A stretch of 64,000 bases of DNA, taken from Acinetobacter sp. ANC 4805. Lineage in GTDB: Bacteria; Pseudomonadota; Gammaproteobacteria; Pseudomonadales; Moraxellaceae. The stretch lies in contig NZ_JAKZGD010000004.1 in the NCBI RefSeq assembly GCF_022549495.1, positions 248,001 through 312,000 of the forward strand, read 5' to 3'. The notes below the pieces were generated by a model, which did no database searches, was not told the origin of the DNA, and saw only the letters and a list, made by a program, of their open reading frames with translations. The position numbers and the translations under genes were made by a program. Below, one piece after another: positions 18,306-28,330 of this stretch. Each line of letters begins with the position of its first letter. The first letter of the stretch is position 1.

Positions 18306-19634
18306 TTATTCTGTTGGTGATGTAGGCGGTTCATTTTCTAAGCTTGGGATAATTTGAGTGACCAGTAATTGATCAATTTTATAATGATCAATATCAACCA
18401 CTTCAAACTTAAAACCAGCATATTCTACCGCATCAGCAGGACGTGGAATTTTACGTAGACGATACATAATAAAACCAGCGATGGTTTCATAATTCTCGTT
18501 TTCAGGAAATTCTTCAATTCCGAGTACATGTTTTACATCTTCAATAGGGGTGCTACCATCAATTAGCCATGAATGATTATCACGTTTAATGATTTGTAGG
18601 TCTTCTTCCATTGGTGTGACCCAATCACCCATCACCGTAATCATAATATCGCTTAATGTAATGACACCGACAACTAAAGCATACTCATTAATCACAACAG
18701 CAAATTTTTCTTTGGTCGAACGAAAACGATCTAGTACTTCAGATAAAGTCAGCGTATCAGGAATGATCAGAACAGTACGAATGGTTGATTCATTAAGCTG
18801 AAGGAGAGATTGATTATTTAATATACGTACTAAAATATCTTTTGTATCAACATAACCAATGACTTGATCTATTTGTTCATTGCACACTAAAAACTTCGAG
18901 TAGGGATATTCGGCTAATTTCTGGCGAATACTATTCTCGTTTTCTTTTAAGGTGAAATAAACCACATTTTCACGTGTGGTCATACTTGATGGGACGGTAC
19001 GTTCTTCAAGTTCAAAAACATTTTCAATAAAATGATGTTCTTGTTTCTGTAGTACCCCAGCTTGAGCCCCAGCATCCATAACGGCTGAAATATCATCAAA
19101 GGTAATGTTGTCATCACGAATGGTATTCACTTTAAATAAACGGAACAGCAGATTGGCAATGGCATTGATTCCCCAAGCCAATGGTTTGCAGACTTTAATA
19201 AAAACTTGAATCGGTTCAATGACACTAATCGCAATTTTTTCTGGAGCGATCATTGCCAAACGTTTTGGCATTAAATCAGCAAATAGAATAAATAGGGAGG
19301 TCACTAGGGTAAATGATAAGGCAAAGCCAATGGTTTCTAACCAAGGACCCACATAGAATTGTTTCAGCATTTCTACAAAAAACGGACGAAAAGCGGCTTC
19401 ACCTAAAATGCCGCCTAAGATTGCAACGGCATTTAGTCCTATTTGCGAGGCTGCAAAAAAGTCAGCAGATTGTTCTTGTAAGTCCAGAACTTTTTGCGCA
19501 CGAATTTCACCAGATTCTGCCAAGATCTTTAATTTAACTTTTCGTGCGCCAGCAAGTGCAATTTCAGTGAGTGAGAGGAATCCTGCTGCAATAATCAGCA
19601 CAATAATGATAATAATATTTTGGAAGAGACTCAC
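18306..19634 (-). CDS. CorC/HlyC-family (CNNM/DUF21) membrane protein with CBS domains
   Basis: A 442-residue inner-membrane protein: four hydrophobic segments of the DUF21/CNNM domain (about 1-190, beginning IIIIIVLIIAAGFLSLTEIAL), then two CBS domains (about 205-330), then a CorC_HlyC domain (about 345-430, with WLIDGSTPIEDV and ETIAGFIMYRLRKIP). Such proteins are annotated as hemolysins but are better linked to magnesium/cobalt transport or tolerance. It begins with GTG, preceded by AGGTGA, and no in-frame ATG fits nearby. It stands alone between convergent neighbours. Confidence 0.85.
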   Translation of the reverse strand: MSLFQNIIIIIVLIIAAGFLSLTEIALAGARKVKLKILAESGEIRAQKVLDLQEQSADFFAASQIGLNAVAILGGILGEAAFRPFFVEMLKQFYVGPWLETIGFALSFTLVTSLFILFADLMPKRLAMIAPEKIAISVIEPIQVFIKVCKPLAWGINAIANLLFRLFKVNTIRDDNITFDDISAVMDAGAQAGVLQKQEHHFIENVFELEERTVPSSMTTRENVVYFTLKENENSIRQKLAEYPYSKFLVCNEQIDQVIGYVDTKDILVRILNNQSLLQLNESTIRTVLIIPDTLTLSEVLDRFRSTKEKFAVVINEYALVVGVITLSDIMITVMGDWVTPMEEDLQIIKRDNHSWLIDGSTPIEDVKHVLGIEEFPENENYETIAGFIMYRLRKIPRPADAVEYAGFKFEVVDIDHYKIDQLLVTQIIPSLENEPPTSPTE

Positions 19635-19779
19635 ACATCACCTGTGGTTCATCGTTTATTATGAATATGTTGTAACATAAAAAAAGAAGAGAGGTAATTG
19701 GGTATTACCTCAGTATAACAATTTTGCTTATGAAACAAGTATATCCGTAGAGGGATTCATATTGTTACAAAGCAATATT

Positions 19780-20769
19780 TTAGTATTGTGAAAATTGTGA
19801 ATTATTTAAAAGAAACTCACGATTTTCTTCTTCAATCATTTGGCGTGCAACAAATAGAATCAGTTGTCTTAACCAACGATGTGCTGGATGATGATGTAAT
19901 AGTGGACACCAAGCCATTTTTAGCTCGAATTCTGGAATGTAGAAAGGAGGATCTTTGATTAGAAGTCGAGGATTCTGTGCTTGTAGGCGTGCCATACGTG
20001 TTGGTAATGTGGCAATCAGATCAACATTTTGTGCTAAAAGTGCAGGCATTTGATAATGGCGTGTAAATACCGAAATCTTACGACGTTGACCAATGCGTTC
20101 TAAGGCTTGATCAATCCAACCAAGTCCTGCTTGTTTGTCAGGGTTTACGCCAAAACCTACCCCCATTCCTGTTTTAGATACCCAAATATGTTGAGCATCT
20201 AAATAGCTTTTAAGATTGAGGTGAGTTACAGCAGGGTGCTTATCATTTAAAATACAGCTAAAACTATCACGCCACACCAAAACTTGGTGGAAACTTTGTG
20301 GTATTTCGTTAAAGCGATTAATTGCTAGATCAACTTTACCTTGCTCCATGTCACGATAAGACACATCACTTGGTGTTAAGAAGTCGAGTACAACATTTGG
20401 TGCTTCTGAGCGTAATGCTTTAACTAAACGAGGAACAAGTGTTGCTTCAGCATAATCCGATGTCATAATACGGAAAACACGAGTACTTGTATAAGGTCTA
20501 AATTCGGTACGTGGTTCTAAAATCATTGACAGATCTGACAATGCATCACGAATACGAGGTTGTAACTCTAATGCACGTTCAGTTGGTGTCATTCCTTCAG
20601 AAGAACGAATCAGGAGAGGGTCATTAAATAAGTTACGTAAGCGACGTAATATATTACTCATCGCTGGTTGGGTAACACCCAGTTGTTCGGCAGCACGTGT
20701 GACATTTTTTTCACGAAGAAGTACATCAAGATAAATTAATAAATTGAGATCCACTCGCTCCAGATTCAT
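19780..20769 (-). CDS. LysR-family transcriptional regulator
   Basis: A 329-residue LysR regulator. The N-terminal winged HTH spans about residues 5-65 (LLREKNVTRAAEQLGVTQPAMSNILRRLR), and the rest is a periplasmic-binding-like effector domain closest in feel to the NodD/LeuO group (RVFRIMTSDYAEATLVPRL). Its ligand and targets are unknown. The 537-base gap upstream leads to aceA on the other strand, so it could regulate aceA, but no shared operator is evident. Confidence 0.88.
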   Translation of the reverse strand: MNLERVDLNLLIYLDVLLREKNVTRAAEQLGVTQPAMSNILRRLRNLFNDPLLIRSSEGMTPTERALELQPRIRDALSDLSMILEPRTEFRPYTSTRVFRIMTSDYAEATLVPRLVKALRSEAPNVVLDFLTPSDVSYRDMEQGKVDLAINRFNEIPQSFHQVLVWRDSFSCILNDKHPAVTHLNLKSYLDAQHIWVSKTGMGVGFGVNPDKQAGLGWIDQALERIGQRRKISVFTRHYQMPALLAQNVDLIATLPTRMARLQAQNPRLLIKDPPFYIPEFELKMAWCPLLHHHPAHRWLRQLILFVARQMIEEENREFLLNNSQFSQY

Positions 20770-20952
20770 AAAAAAAATACCGAAAATAAAATTTTTGAAT
20801 TGTGTTGAATTATGACATATGTAAAACCGTTTGTGTAACTTAATACACTATAAAAATGGCAGTAAATGGTTGAATAGGTTGGTCTGAGTGAGTCATTCAC
20901 ATTTATATAATTTGGAAGTTACGATCAAAATTCTATAAATGGAGTCAAAATA

Positions 20953-21162
20953 ATGAAAAATAACCATTATTTTAATGCGAGCGATTATTTCAGAGATTTT
21001 TTTGTATGGGGTACTGATTTTAAAGTGTGTGGAAATAATACGATTCTAATAGAACATTCTATTTTTTTAGAATTTTTACTGTTATTAAAATGTTTAATAA
21101 CAGTAATTTGTGGTTTTTATTTAAATTTTAAATCCCTCTTTATCTGTATATTTCATAAATAA
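20953..21162 (+). CDS. Possible small hydrophobic protein (69 residues)
   Basis: The frame has a good ribosome site (GGAG, eight bases before the ATG) and codes for an Asn/Phe-rich N terminus followed by a hydrophobic stretch (LEFLLLLKCLITVICGFYL), so a small membrane protein is possible. Against it, the DNA is extremely AT-rich and an internal palindrome (TGTTATTAAA ... TTTAATAACA near 21080-21105) reads equally well as a regulatory structure. The remaining intergenic sequence from 20770 to 21306 holds the promoters of the LysR gene and aceA and nothing else obvious. Confidence 0.3.
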   Translation: MKNNHYFNASDYFRDFFVWGTDFKVCGNNTILIEHSIFLEFLLLLKCLITVICGFYLNFKSLFICIFHK

Positions 21163-21306
21163 ATACTGAAAATTAACCTAGGATATTGGATAAATTTGTT
21201 TGCAAAGACTAAGCTGTGCAACATGTTGATGAAATGCTTAAAATCTAGACTATAAAAGCATGATTTTTAGCAGTCATTCGATGCCAATCCTCAAAAGGAA
21301 TATATC

Positions 21307-22911
21307 ATGTCTACATATCAAACAGCGATTGATGCAATCCGCGAACTAAAAGCAAAATTCGGCAACACTTGGCGCGATATCAGCGCAGAAGATGCTGCGC
21401 GTATGCAAATGCAAAACCAATTCAAAACTGGTTTAGACATTGCTAAATATACAGCTGCGATTATGCGTCGTGATATGGCTGCTTATGATGCTGATTCTAG
21501 CAAATACACTCAATCATTAGGTTGCTGGCACGGTTTTATCGCGCAACAAAAAATGATCGCGAACAAAAAATACTTCGGTACTACTGAACGTCGCTATATC
21601 TACCTTTCTGGTTGGATGGTTGCTGCACTTCGTTCAGAATTTGGTCCACTTCCTGACCAATCTATGCACGAAAAAACTTCAGTACCTGCTTTGATCGAAG
21701 AAATCTATACTTTCTTACGTCAAGCTGATGCGAAAGAACTTAACGATTTATTCCGTGCGCTTAAAAAAGCAAACGAAGCTGGTGATACTGCTAAAGCTGC
21801 TGAAATCACTGCTCAAATCGATGGTTTCCAAACTCACGTTGTGCCAATTATTGCGGACATCGATGCTGGTTTCGGTAACGAAGAAGCAACTTACTTACTT
21901 GCTCGTAAAATGATCGAAGCTGGTGCTTGTGCGCTTCAAATCGAAAACCAAGTATCTGATGCTAAACAATGTGGTCACCAAGCTGGTAAAGTAACTGTTC
22001 CACACGAAGACTTCATCTCTAAAATCCATGCATTACGTTATGCATTCTTAGAAATGGGTCTTGATGATGGTATCATCGTTGCTCGTACTGACTCTGAAGG
22101 CGCTGACTTAACTCAAAAAATCCCAGTGGTTAAAGAGCCAGGTGACATCGCTTCTCAATACATCAGCTACTTAGACACAACTGAAATTGACATCGCTGAT
22201 GCTGAAGAAGATGAAATCTTAATCAAGCGCGGTGGTAAATTACACCGTCCTAAGCGTTTAGCTTCTGGTTTATATCAGTTCCGTGCTGACACTCAAATTG
22301 ACCGTGTTGTACTTGACTGTGTATCTAGCCTTCAAAATGGTGCTGACCTTCTTTGGATCGAAACTGCGACTCCAAACGTAGAAGAAATCGCTCACATGGT
22401 TAACCGTGTACGTGAAACAGTTCCAAATGCTAAGCTTGTTTATAACAACAGCCCATCATTCAACTGGACTTTAAACTTCCGTCAACAAGCTTACGACCGT
22501 TGGGTTGCTGAAGGTAAAGACGTTTCTGCTTACGACCGTGCTAAATTAATGAGCGCTGAGTACGATGCAACTGAATTAGCTGCTGATGCTGATGAGAAAG
22601 TACGTACATTCCAAGCTGATGCTTCTCGTGAAGCGGGTGTGTTCCATCACTTGATCACACTTCCTACTTACCACACTGCTGCGCTTTCTACTCATGAGCT
22701 TGCACAAGGTTACTTCGGTTCTGAAGGTATGTTGGCTTATGTTGCTGGCGTACAACGTAAAGAAATCCGTGGCGGTATTGCTTGTGTTAAACACCAAGCA
22801 ATGGCTGGTTCTGACATCGGTGATGATCACAAAGAGATCTTCTCTGGTGACAACGCTCTTAAAGCGCACGATGATGCTAAAAATACAATGAACCAATTCT
22901 CGGCTCACTAA
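21307..22911 (+). CDS. aceA: Isocitrate lyase
   Basis: AceA splits isocitrate to glyoxylate and succinate, the first step of the glyoxylate shunt used for growth on acetate and fatty acids. The 534-residue length is that of the larger isocitrate lyase subgroup seen in Acinetobacter and Pseudomonas (E. coli has 434). The catalytic motif KQCGHQAGK (nucleophile Cys) is a variant of the K-K-C-G-H signature; WIETATPNVEEI and YNNSPSFNW are conserved active-site segments. The ribosome site is AAGGAA. It is a single-gene unit closed by a strong terminator. It complements the alkane-oxidation genes at 8.8-10.2 kb, whose fatty-acid products feed this shunt. Confidence 0.97.
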   Translation: MSTYQTAIDAIRELKAKFGNTWRDISAEDAARMQMQNQFKTGLDIAKYTAAIMRRDMAAYDADSSKYTQSLGCWHGFIAQQKMIANKKYFGTTERRYIYLSGWMVAALRSEFGPLPDQSMHEKTSVPALIEEIYTFLRQADAKELNDLFRALKKANEAGDTAKAAEITAQIDGFQTHVVPIIADIDAGFGNEEATYLLARKMIEAGACALQIENQVSDAKQCGHQAGKVTVPHEDFISKIHALRYAFLEMGLDDGIIVARTDSEGADLTQKIPVVKEPGDIASQYISYLDTTEIDIADAEEDEILIKRGGKLHRPKRLASGLYQFRADTQIDRVVLDCVSSLQNGADLLWIETATPNVEEIAHMVNRVRETVPNAKLVYNNSPSFNWTLNFRQQAYDRWVAEGKDVSAYDRAKLMSAEYDATELAADADEKVRTFQADASREAGVFHHLITLPTYHTAALSTHELAQGYFGSEGMLAYVAGVQRKEIRGGIACVKHQAMAGSDIGDDHKEIFSGDNALKAHDDAKNTMNQFSAH

Positions 22912-22930
22912 GCTTTGACTTGATTCAATA

Positions 22931-22958
22931 AAGAAACCCTGCATATGCAGGGTTTCTT
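22931..22958. terminator. Bidirectional terminator between aceA and the NlpE-like gene
   Basis: AAGAAACCCTGCAT and its perfect complement form a 28-base palindrome with A and T ends, between two convergent genes. Confidence 0.88.
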
Positions 22959-22995
22959 GCTATTGGTTTTTATAAAACTAATAAGAAGTGATTGC

Positions 22996-23481
22996 TTATT
23001 TAACTTCTTTTTTAAGTTGGTACTTATCTGCTAAAGCACCTGTAATCTGATTGCCTTCTAAATCTAGTGCTTTTAGATGACCTTCAGCAACAAAATATTT
23101 GCGATTATCGCCAGCTTTATCTAACGTAATAATAGATGAATTTTTACTGTCGAATTGGAAGCTACCTTTGCTTTCAAATGCTTTACCATCACCTTTACCG
23201 AGATAGGTTTCTTTTATTTCATAGGTTTTATCTAGATTGAGTTTTAACTCGGTTTCAATCCCTTCACAATCTGCGCAAGGGAGTACGCCTTTGTAAGTAC
23301 CATTCCAATCTAATGAGTTTTCAGCAGTGTGTGCTGTATCTGCTATCGCAGTCTCTGATACTGCTTCAGTTGTCGTGGCTGGTGCGGGTGTTTGCTGCTC
23401 TTCTGTTTTTTTATTTTCAGTTTTGCTACAAGCCACTAAAACAAGAGAAGCTAACGAAAGTGCGAGAATGGATTTTTTCAT
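22996..23481 (-). CDS. NlpE-like copper-resistance lipoprotein
   Basis: The start at 23481 gives 161 residues with signal peptide MKKSILALSLASLVLVAC (lipobox LVAC, lipidated Cys18), then a Ser/Thr/Glu-rich linker (20-50), then an NlpE N-terminal-type domain: YKGVLPCADCEGIETELKL, where the CxxC pair is the family hallmark, followed by beta-strands. E. coli NlpE signals envelope stress to CpxA and contributes to copper tolerance. This protein has only the N-terminal domain, as many Acinetobacter homologues do. It is convergent with aceA. Confidence 0.83.
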   Translation of the reverse strand: MKKSILALSLASLVLVACSKTENKKTEEQQTPAPATTTEAVSETAIADTAHTAENSLDWNGTYKGVLPCADCEGIETELKLNLDKTYEIKETYLGKGDGKAFESKGSFQFDSKNSSIITLDKAGDNRKYFVAEGHLKALDLEGNQITGALADKYQLKKEVK

Positions 23482-23670
23482 TTTTGATTTGACCTTTTTG
23501 AAAAGATTGCCATCTAAACTATGAAATTTCAAAGGAAAAGGGTAGTGATAGTATGTAAGTGTTATTTAACCTTTAGTAAATTGATTCATTGCTTTAATTG
23601 CAATTTTTTCTATTTATATTGTATTAATAATCTGAATTTTGGTATTAGAAAACCATAAACCATTGATATG

Positions 23671-23702
23671 AAAAAGCCCTCATCAAAAGATAAGGGCTTT
23701 TT
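23671..23702 (-). terminator. Terminator after tRNA-Gly
   Basis: AAAAAGCCCT / AGGGCTTTTT pair around a twelve-base loop a few bases beyond the 3' end of the tRNA gene. Confidence 0.8.
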
Positions 23703-23708
23703 AAATTT

Positions 23709-23784
<76 letters not shown>

Positions 23785-23847
23785 AATATGAAAGCATTAT
23801 AGAGAATTTCATCAAACTGTCAACTCTCTATCATACTAAGTGCTTAA

Positions 23848-25269
23848 TTAATCAGCACGCCGCCAAGTGGTTCCTTGACGAGTATCTTCAAGAACAATCC
23901 CTTGAGCTAACAATGATTGGCGAATTTCATCTGCTTTCGTAAAATCTTTCGCTTTCTTCGCATCGACACGTTGTTGAATAAAACTTTCAATCTCCGTATC
24001 AGACAGAGCAAGTGCTTCCTGTCCAATATCAGATTTTAAAAACTCTTCGACATCATGTTGAACCAAACCAAGAATGTTCATTAAATGACGTAGCGTTGAA
24101 TACAGAACTGTTGCTTGCTCAGCTTGTTCTTCTTTAACAGCACGATTTAATTCTTTATTGAGCTCAAATAATACTGCAATTGCTTCAGCTGTGTTGAAGT
24201 CATCACGCATTGCACTATTGAAACGTTCAACAAAATCTTGTTCTAAGGTTTCAACTGTTTTTTGCCCATAAATTTGTTGATAGGCTTTAAAAGAATGATA
24301 GAAACGACTTAACGTTGCTTTCGCTTCTTTTAATGCGAAATCTGAAAAGTTCACTGGGCTACGATAATGTGATGACACAATAAAGTAGCGAATGACTTCT
24401 GGATGGAATTTATCCATAACATCACGAATGGTAAAGAAGTTGCCTAATGATTTAGACATTTTCTCACCATCAACATTGATGAAACCGACATGCATCCAGT
24501 AATTCACATACTGTTCACCCGTCGATGCTTCGCTTTGCGCGATTTCATTTTCATGGTGTGGGAACATGAGATCCGAACCACCACCATGAATATCGAAATG
24601 ATTACCTAAGCAGCAAGTCGACATTGCAGAACATTCAATATGCCAACCTGGGCGACCATTACCCCATGGTGAAGCCCATGCAGGTTCATTTTCTTTGGCA
24701 TGTTTCCAAAGTACAAAGTCAAATGGATGCTTCTTGTCTACTTCGACATCCACACGTTCTGATGCGCCAGCTTGCATATCATCCAATTTACGACCTGATA
24801 AGCGACCATATTTATCAAATTTAGTGACTTCAAAATACACATCGCCATTTTTAGCAGGGTAGGCAGCACCTTTACTAACGAGTGTGTTGATCATGTTTTG
24901 CATTTGATCAATATATTCAGTTGCTTTTGGTGCTTCGTCTGGTGCAGCACAGCCTAAGTTGGCGGCATCTTCATTCATTGCATCAATAAAACGTGCTGTG
25001 AGTTGTTGGATGCTTTCACCATTTTCATTGGCACGCGCAATGATTTTGTCATCAATATCGGTAATGTTGCGGATATAGCGAACTTTCCAGCCTTGGCTAC
25101 GTAAGAAGCGGATGATGTAGTCAAATGCAACCATAACTCGAGCGTGTCCAATATGACAGTAATCGTAAACGGTCATACCACAGACATAGATATCGATTTG
25201 ACCTTCTTGGCGTGGGACAAATTCAACTTTTTTACGTTGCTCAGAATTATATAGAACAAAATGTTGCAT
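23848..25269 (-). CDS. cysS: Cysteinyl-tRNA synthetase
   Basis: CysS charges tRNA-Cys. ATG 25269 gives 473 residues; the longer frame would need TTG. The class I signatures are CHIGHARV (HIGH) and KMSKSLGN (KMSKS). The zinc ligands are the Cys of [12 protein letters not shown], the Cys of WHIECSAMS and the His/Glu of [10 protein letters not shown]. The C-terminal helical anticodon-binding part ends in [13 protein letters not shown]. It is monocistronic, followed by the tRNA-Gly gene on the same strand. Confidence 0.97.
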   Translation of the reverse strand: MQHFVLYNSEQRKKVEFVPRQEGQIDIYVCGMTVYDYCHIGHARVMVAFDYIIRFLRSQGWKVRYIRNITDIDDKIIARANENGESIQQLTARFIDAMNEDAANLGCAAPDEAPKATEYIDQMQNMINTLVSKGAAYPAKNGDVYFEVTKFDKYGRLSGRKLDDMQAGASERVDVEVDKKHPFDFVLWKHAKENEPAWASPWGNGRPGWHIECSAMSTCCLGNHFDIHGGGSDLMFPHHENEIAQSEASTGEQYVNYWMHVGFINVDGEKMSKSLGNFFTIRDVMDKFHPEVIRYFIVSSHYRSPVNFSDFALKEAKATLSRFYHSFKAYQQIYGQKTVETLEQDFVERFNSAMRDDFNTAEAIAVLFELNKELNRAVKEEQAEQATVLYSTLRHLMNILGLVQHDVEEFLKSDIGQEALALSDTEIESFIQQRVDAKKAKDFTKADEIRQSLLAQGIVLEDTRQGTTWRRAD

Positions 25270-25689
25270 AAGGGTTTTCAAACACTCTACAAAAATCGTG
25301 ATTCATCATAACGTATGCATTGTATTTCATAAAGTTATCAGGTGAAAAAAATGGAGAAGTGCTATTCATGATTGGGTCAGTTGAAATCTAATGGATTGTT
25401 TCCAAATGATGTAGGCTTAGAAAATCTATAAAACGAGTATGATTTGTATGTTGCTATATGGTTTATAGAGAGGATTTTGAAAATTCAGTTTACAGATTGG
25501 TGATCAATTCTATTGATTTTATAGCTGCTGTGATTTGTTTGACATAAGTTCAATCTCTCTTCATTTTCGATGAAAACTACTACATTTAGAAACGTGCATA
25601 TTTTTCAATTATGCTAGAATCAGCATCATTCTTTTGATTAAAATCATCTACCTTCAGGTGGATAGCGTATTATTTTGGGTCAAACTCAT
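25270..25689. other. 420-base intergenic region between divergent cysS and kdsD
   Basis: AT-rich sequence with no ORF of note and no strong inverted repeat. It must hold the promoters of both cysS and the kdsD-lptB operon; no motif can be assigned with confidence. Confidence 0.5.
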
Positions 25690-26667
25690 ATGTCACAAGC
25701 CATAAATTTTCAAAGAAGCGCATTAGAGACCCTACGAATCGAGCAACAAGCCTTAGAGGTTCTTGCGACACAAATTAATGAAAGTTTTGATTGTGCCTGT
25801 GAAATCCTTTTGCAGTGTAAAGGGCGAGTTGTTGTGACGGGTATGGGCAAATCTGGTCATATTGGTCGGAAGATGGCAGCTACTTTTGCATCAACTGGAA
25901 CACCATCATTTTTTATGCACCCAGGCGAAGCGGGGCATGGTGATTTGGGTATGTTGGTGCGAGGAGATGTTCTGATTGCCATTTCAAACTCTGGCAAGAG
26001 TGATGAAATCATGATGCTTATGCCGTTAATCAAGCATCTAGGTGTGCCATTAATCACCATCAGTCGTGATGATAAGGGACCAATGCCACAGAATGCGGAT
26101 GTTGCACTGACGTTAGGTGAGGCGGATGAGGCTTGTCCTCTCGGTTTAGCACCAACGTCTAGTACGACTGCAACACTTGTTTTAGGTGATGCATTAGCCG
26201 TTGCATTGTTGGAAGCACGTGGTTTTACCGCAGATGATTTTGCTCGTTCGCATCCAGCAGGGGCATTAGGTAAACGGTTACTTTTGCATGTAAAACATTT
26301 GATGCATACAGGGACTGAATTACCTAAAGTTAAACCCAATACACCGATGAATAAGGTGTTATATGAAATCTCAGATAAACGTTTGGGTCTTACCACGGTT
26401 GTTGATGAGAACGATATTTTATTAGGTATTTTTACCGACGGTGATTTGCGTCGAATGATTGATCAGCAACAAGGTTTTGATGTAAATCTACCTGTTGCTG
26501 AAGTCATGACCAAAAATCCACTCACTATTTCTCAAGAAGCCCGTGCGGTGGAAGCATTGGAAAAAATGCATGAGAGAAAAATTAATCAATTTGTAGTTGT
26601 TGATCACACCAATAAAGTGATTGGTGTGATTAGTATGCATGACCTTATTCAGGCAGGAGTAAATTAA
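25690..26667 (+). CDS. kdsD: Arabinose-5-phosphate isomerase
   Basis: KdsD converts ribulose-5-phosphate to arabinose-5-phosphate, the first step to the lipopolysaccharide sugar Kdo. ATG 25690 gives 325 residues: an SIS sugar-isomerase domain (about 40-190, GMGKSGHIGRKMAATFASTG) and two CBS domains (about 205-325). Residues such as HPGEAGHGDLGM are characteristic. It heads a tight run, kdsD-kdsC-lptC-lptA-lptB, with three bases to kdsC, an arrangement common in gammaproteobacteria. Confidence 0.95.
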   Translation: MSQAINFQRSALETLRIEQQALEVLATQINESFDCACEILLQCKGRVVVTGMGKSGHIGRKMAATFASTGTPSFFMHPGEAGHGDLGMLVRGDVLIAISNSGKSDEIMMLMPLIKHLGVPLITISRDDKGPMPQNADVALTLGEADEACPLGLAPTSSTTATLVLGDALAVALLEARGFTADDFARSHPAGALGKRLLLHVKHLMHTGTELPKVKPNTPMNKVLYEISDKRLGLTTVVDENDILLGIFTDGDLRRMIDQQQGFDVNLPVAEVMTKNPLTISQEARAVEALEKMHERKINQFVVVDHTNKVIGVISMHDLIQAGVN

Positions 26668-26670
26668 GCC

Positions 26671-27210
26671 ATGGCATCTTATGCTTTACAAGAACAAGCA
26701 CGTCATTTACAAGCATTAGTGCTTGATGTGGATGGAATCTTAAGCGATGGCTTTGTAACCTTAACCAATTCAGGTGATGAACTTAAATCATTTGATATTC
26801 GTGATGGTTTAGGTATGAAATTGATCCAAAAAGCAGGAATGAAAGTGATTATTATCACTGGACGCAAGAGTAATATTGTTGAAAAAAGAATGACAGATTT
26901 AGGTGTTGATCTTATTTTTCAAGGACGAGAAGATAAAGGTGTAGCACTACGTGAAGCATGCGCTCAGTTGAATATCTTACCTGAAGACTGTTTGTATATG
27001 GGGGATGACTGGCCTGATTTATCTGCATTTGCGATTGCAGGAATGAGTATTACTGTTCCAAATGGGCATGAAGAAGTTCGTCGTCGTGCAAATTTAGTCA
27101 CACAAGCGATGGGTGGACGTGGCGCAGTGCGGGAAGTATGCGATATGCTACTATTTTCAAAAGGCATTTACCAAGAGCTACTTGCAAAATACCTAGCTGT
27201 ACCACATTAA
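26671..27210 (+). CDS. kdsC: 3-deoxy-manno-octulosonate-8-phosphate phosphatase
   Basis: KdsC removes phosphate from Kdo-8-phosphate. This 179-residue HAD-superfamily enzyme without a cap domain carries motif I as LDVDGILSDG, motif II as IITGRKS, and motif IV as YMGDDWPDLSAF. Members form tetramers in which the neighbour covers the active site. It follows kdsD by three bases and precedes lptC. Confidence 0.95.
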   Translation: MASYALQEQARHLQALVLDVDGILSDGFVTLTNSGDELKSFDIRDGLGMKLIQKAGMKVIIITGRKSNIVEKRMTDLGVDLIFQGREDKGVALREACAQLNILPEDCLYMGDDWPDLSAFAIAGMSITVPNGHEEVRRRANLVTQAMGGRGAVREVCDMLLFSKGIYQELLAKYLAVPH

Positions 27211-27249
27211 TAATAGCGTGAATTACCCAAAGGTCAGGTAACCCTGTTT

Positions 27250-27798
27250 ATGGATACCAAAGTTTTATATGTTGTTGCTGTTTTGATTGCTGCTTTAAGC
27301 GGTGGCTATTATTATTACAGTGGCAAAGCAAAAAAGTTGGATGTAGATTCAGCGAAGAATATGACTTATTCAGCACAGGGTGTTCATTTAACACAAACCG
27401 ATGAGCAGGGTAATTTGTATATTCGGGCTGAAGTAAAACAGTTGCAGCAAAATATGCAACAAAAAACCTCTCAGCTTGATCAATTAAATGCCGTGATGTA
27501 CAAGCAAGGTAAAGCTGACGCAATGTTTTATGCAAAACAAGCGAAAGGCTATAATGATAATACTAAGATCGTACTGCAAGGTAATGTCGTTGCGACTCGA
27601 TTGTCTGATCAGGGTAAAATGGAATTTCATACGGATGAATTGACAGGCTACCCAAAAACAAGAGAACTAGAAACACAACATGAGGTGGCTGTGCAAACGC
27701 CAAACTCTGAGTTTGTGAGTCAAGGTCTCAAGGCAAATTTGAATAATGGTCAATATGAGTTCTATAAAATTCGAGGAAAGTATGCACCAAGCTCTTAA
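27250..27798 (+). CDS. lptC: LPS export protein LptC
   Basis: A 182-residue bitopic inner-membrane protein that takes lipopolysaccharide from LptBFG and hands it to LptA. The single N-terminal membrane segment is VLYVVAVLIAALSGGYYYY; the periplasmic part is a beta-jellyroll of the OstA/LptC family. The 3' end overlaps lptA by 17 bases, implying coupled translation. Confidence 0.9.
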   Translation: MDTKVLYVVAVLIAALSGGYYYYSGKAKKLDVDSAKNMTYSAQGVHLTQTDEQGNLYIRAEVKQLQQNMQQKTSQLDQLNAVMYKQGKADAMFYAKQAKGYNDNTKIVLQGNVVATRLSDQGKMEFHTDELTGYPKTRELETQHEVAVQTPNSEFVSQGLKANLNNGQYEFYKIRGKYAPSS

Positions 27799-28330
27799 TT
27801 CTAAATCTCGTTTCGCTTTCCTAAAACAAGTCACCTGTATTGCTGCTGTTGCTTTGTCTTCTGTTTCAAGTTTTGCTTTGCCATCTGATCGTAATCAGCA
27901 GCTTTCTTTGGTTGCTGACCATGCTACTTATAATGATAAAACAGGTGTGACAACTTACACAGGTAATGTTGTGATTGAGCAAGGTACAATGAAGCTACAA
28001 GCTGATTCAATTATTGCGACATTAAATGCTAAAAAAGAAATACAAACCATTACTGCCAAAGGGCAATTAGCTAAGTTTCAACAACAAATAGATACCAACA
28101 AAGGATTGGCACGAGGTGAGGCTCAGACGATTGTTTATAATGCAGAAACAGGTATTTTGACATTGACTGGTAAAGCATACCTCTACCAAGGTGGTTCTAG
28201 TATTCGTGGTAATAGTTTGAAATATAGTATGAATAAGGGTGATGTTGAAGCTCAAGGTTCTTCATCAAATCGAGTTCAAATTATTATTCCACCGTCAAGC
28301 TCAAAAAGTTTTCCAGGGGCACGTGATTAA
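27782..28330 (+). CDS. lptA: Periplasmic LPS-bridge protein LptA
   Basis: LptA oligomers bridge LptC to the outer-membrane LptD. ATG 27782 gives 182 residues with a signal peptide (about 1-35, [14 protein letters not shown]) and an OstA-like jellyroll ([38 protein letters not shown]). The longer frame from 27746 lies inside lptC and lacks a signal-type start. The stop TAA shares bases with the ATG of lptB. Confidence 0.93.
   Translation: MHQALNSKSRFAFLKQVTCIAAVALSSVSSFALPSDRNQQLSLVADHATYNDKTGVTTYTGNVVIEQGTMKLQADSIIATLNAKKEIQTITAKGQLAKFQQQIDTNKGLARGEAQTIVYNAETGILTLTGKAYLYQGGSSIRGNSLKYSMNKGDVEAQGSSSNRVQIIIPPSSSKSFPGARD

Noticed and set aside
22576..22944. 122-codon open frame on the minus strand at the end of aceA
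   Set aside because: It is antisense to aceA and crosses its terminator palindrome; no product recognised.
25857..26396. 179-codon open frame on the minus strand inside kdsD
   Set aside because: It is a shadow of the conserved kdsD reading frame and has no ribosome site or family match.
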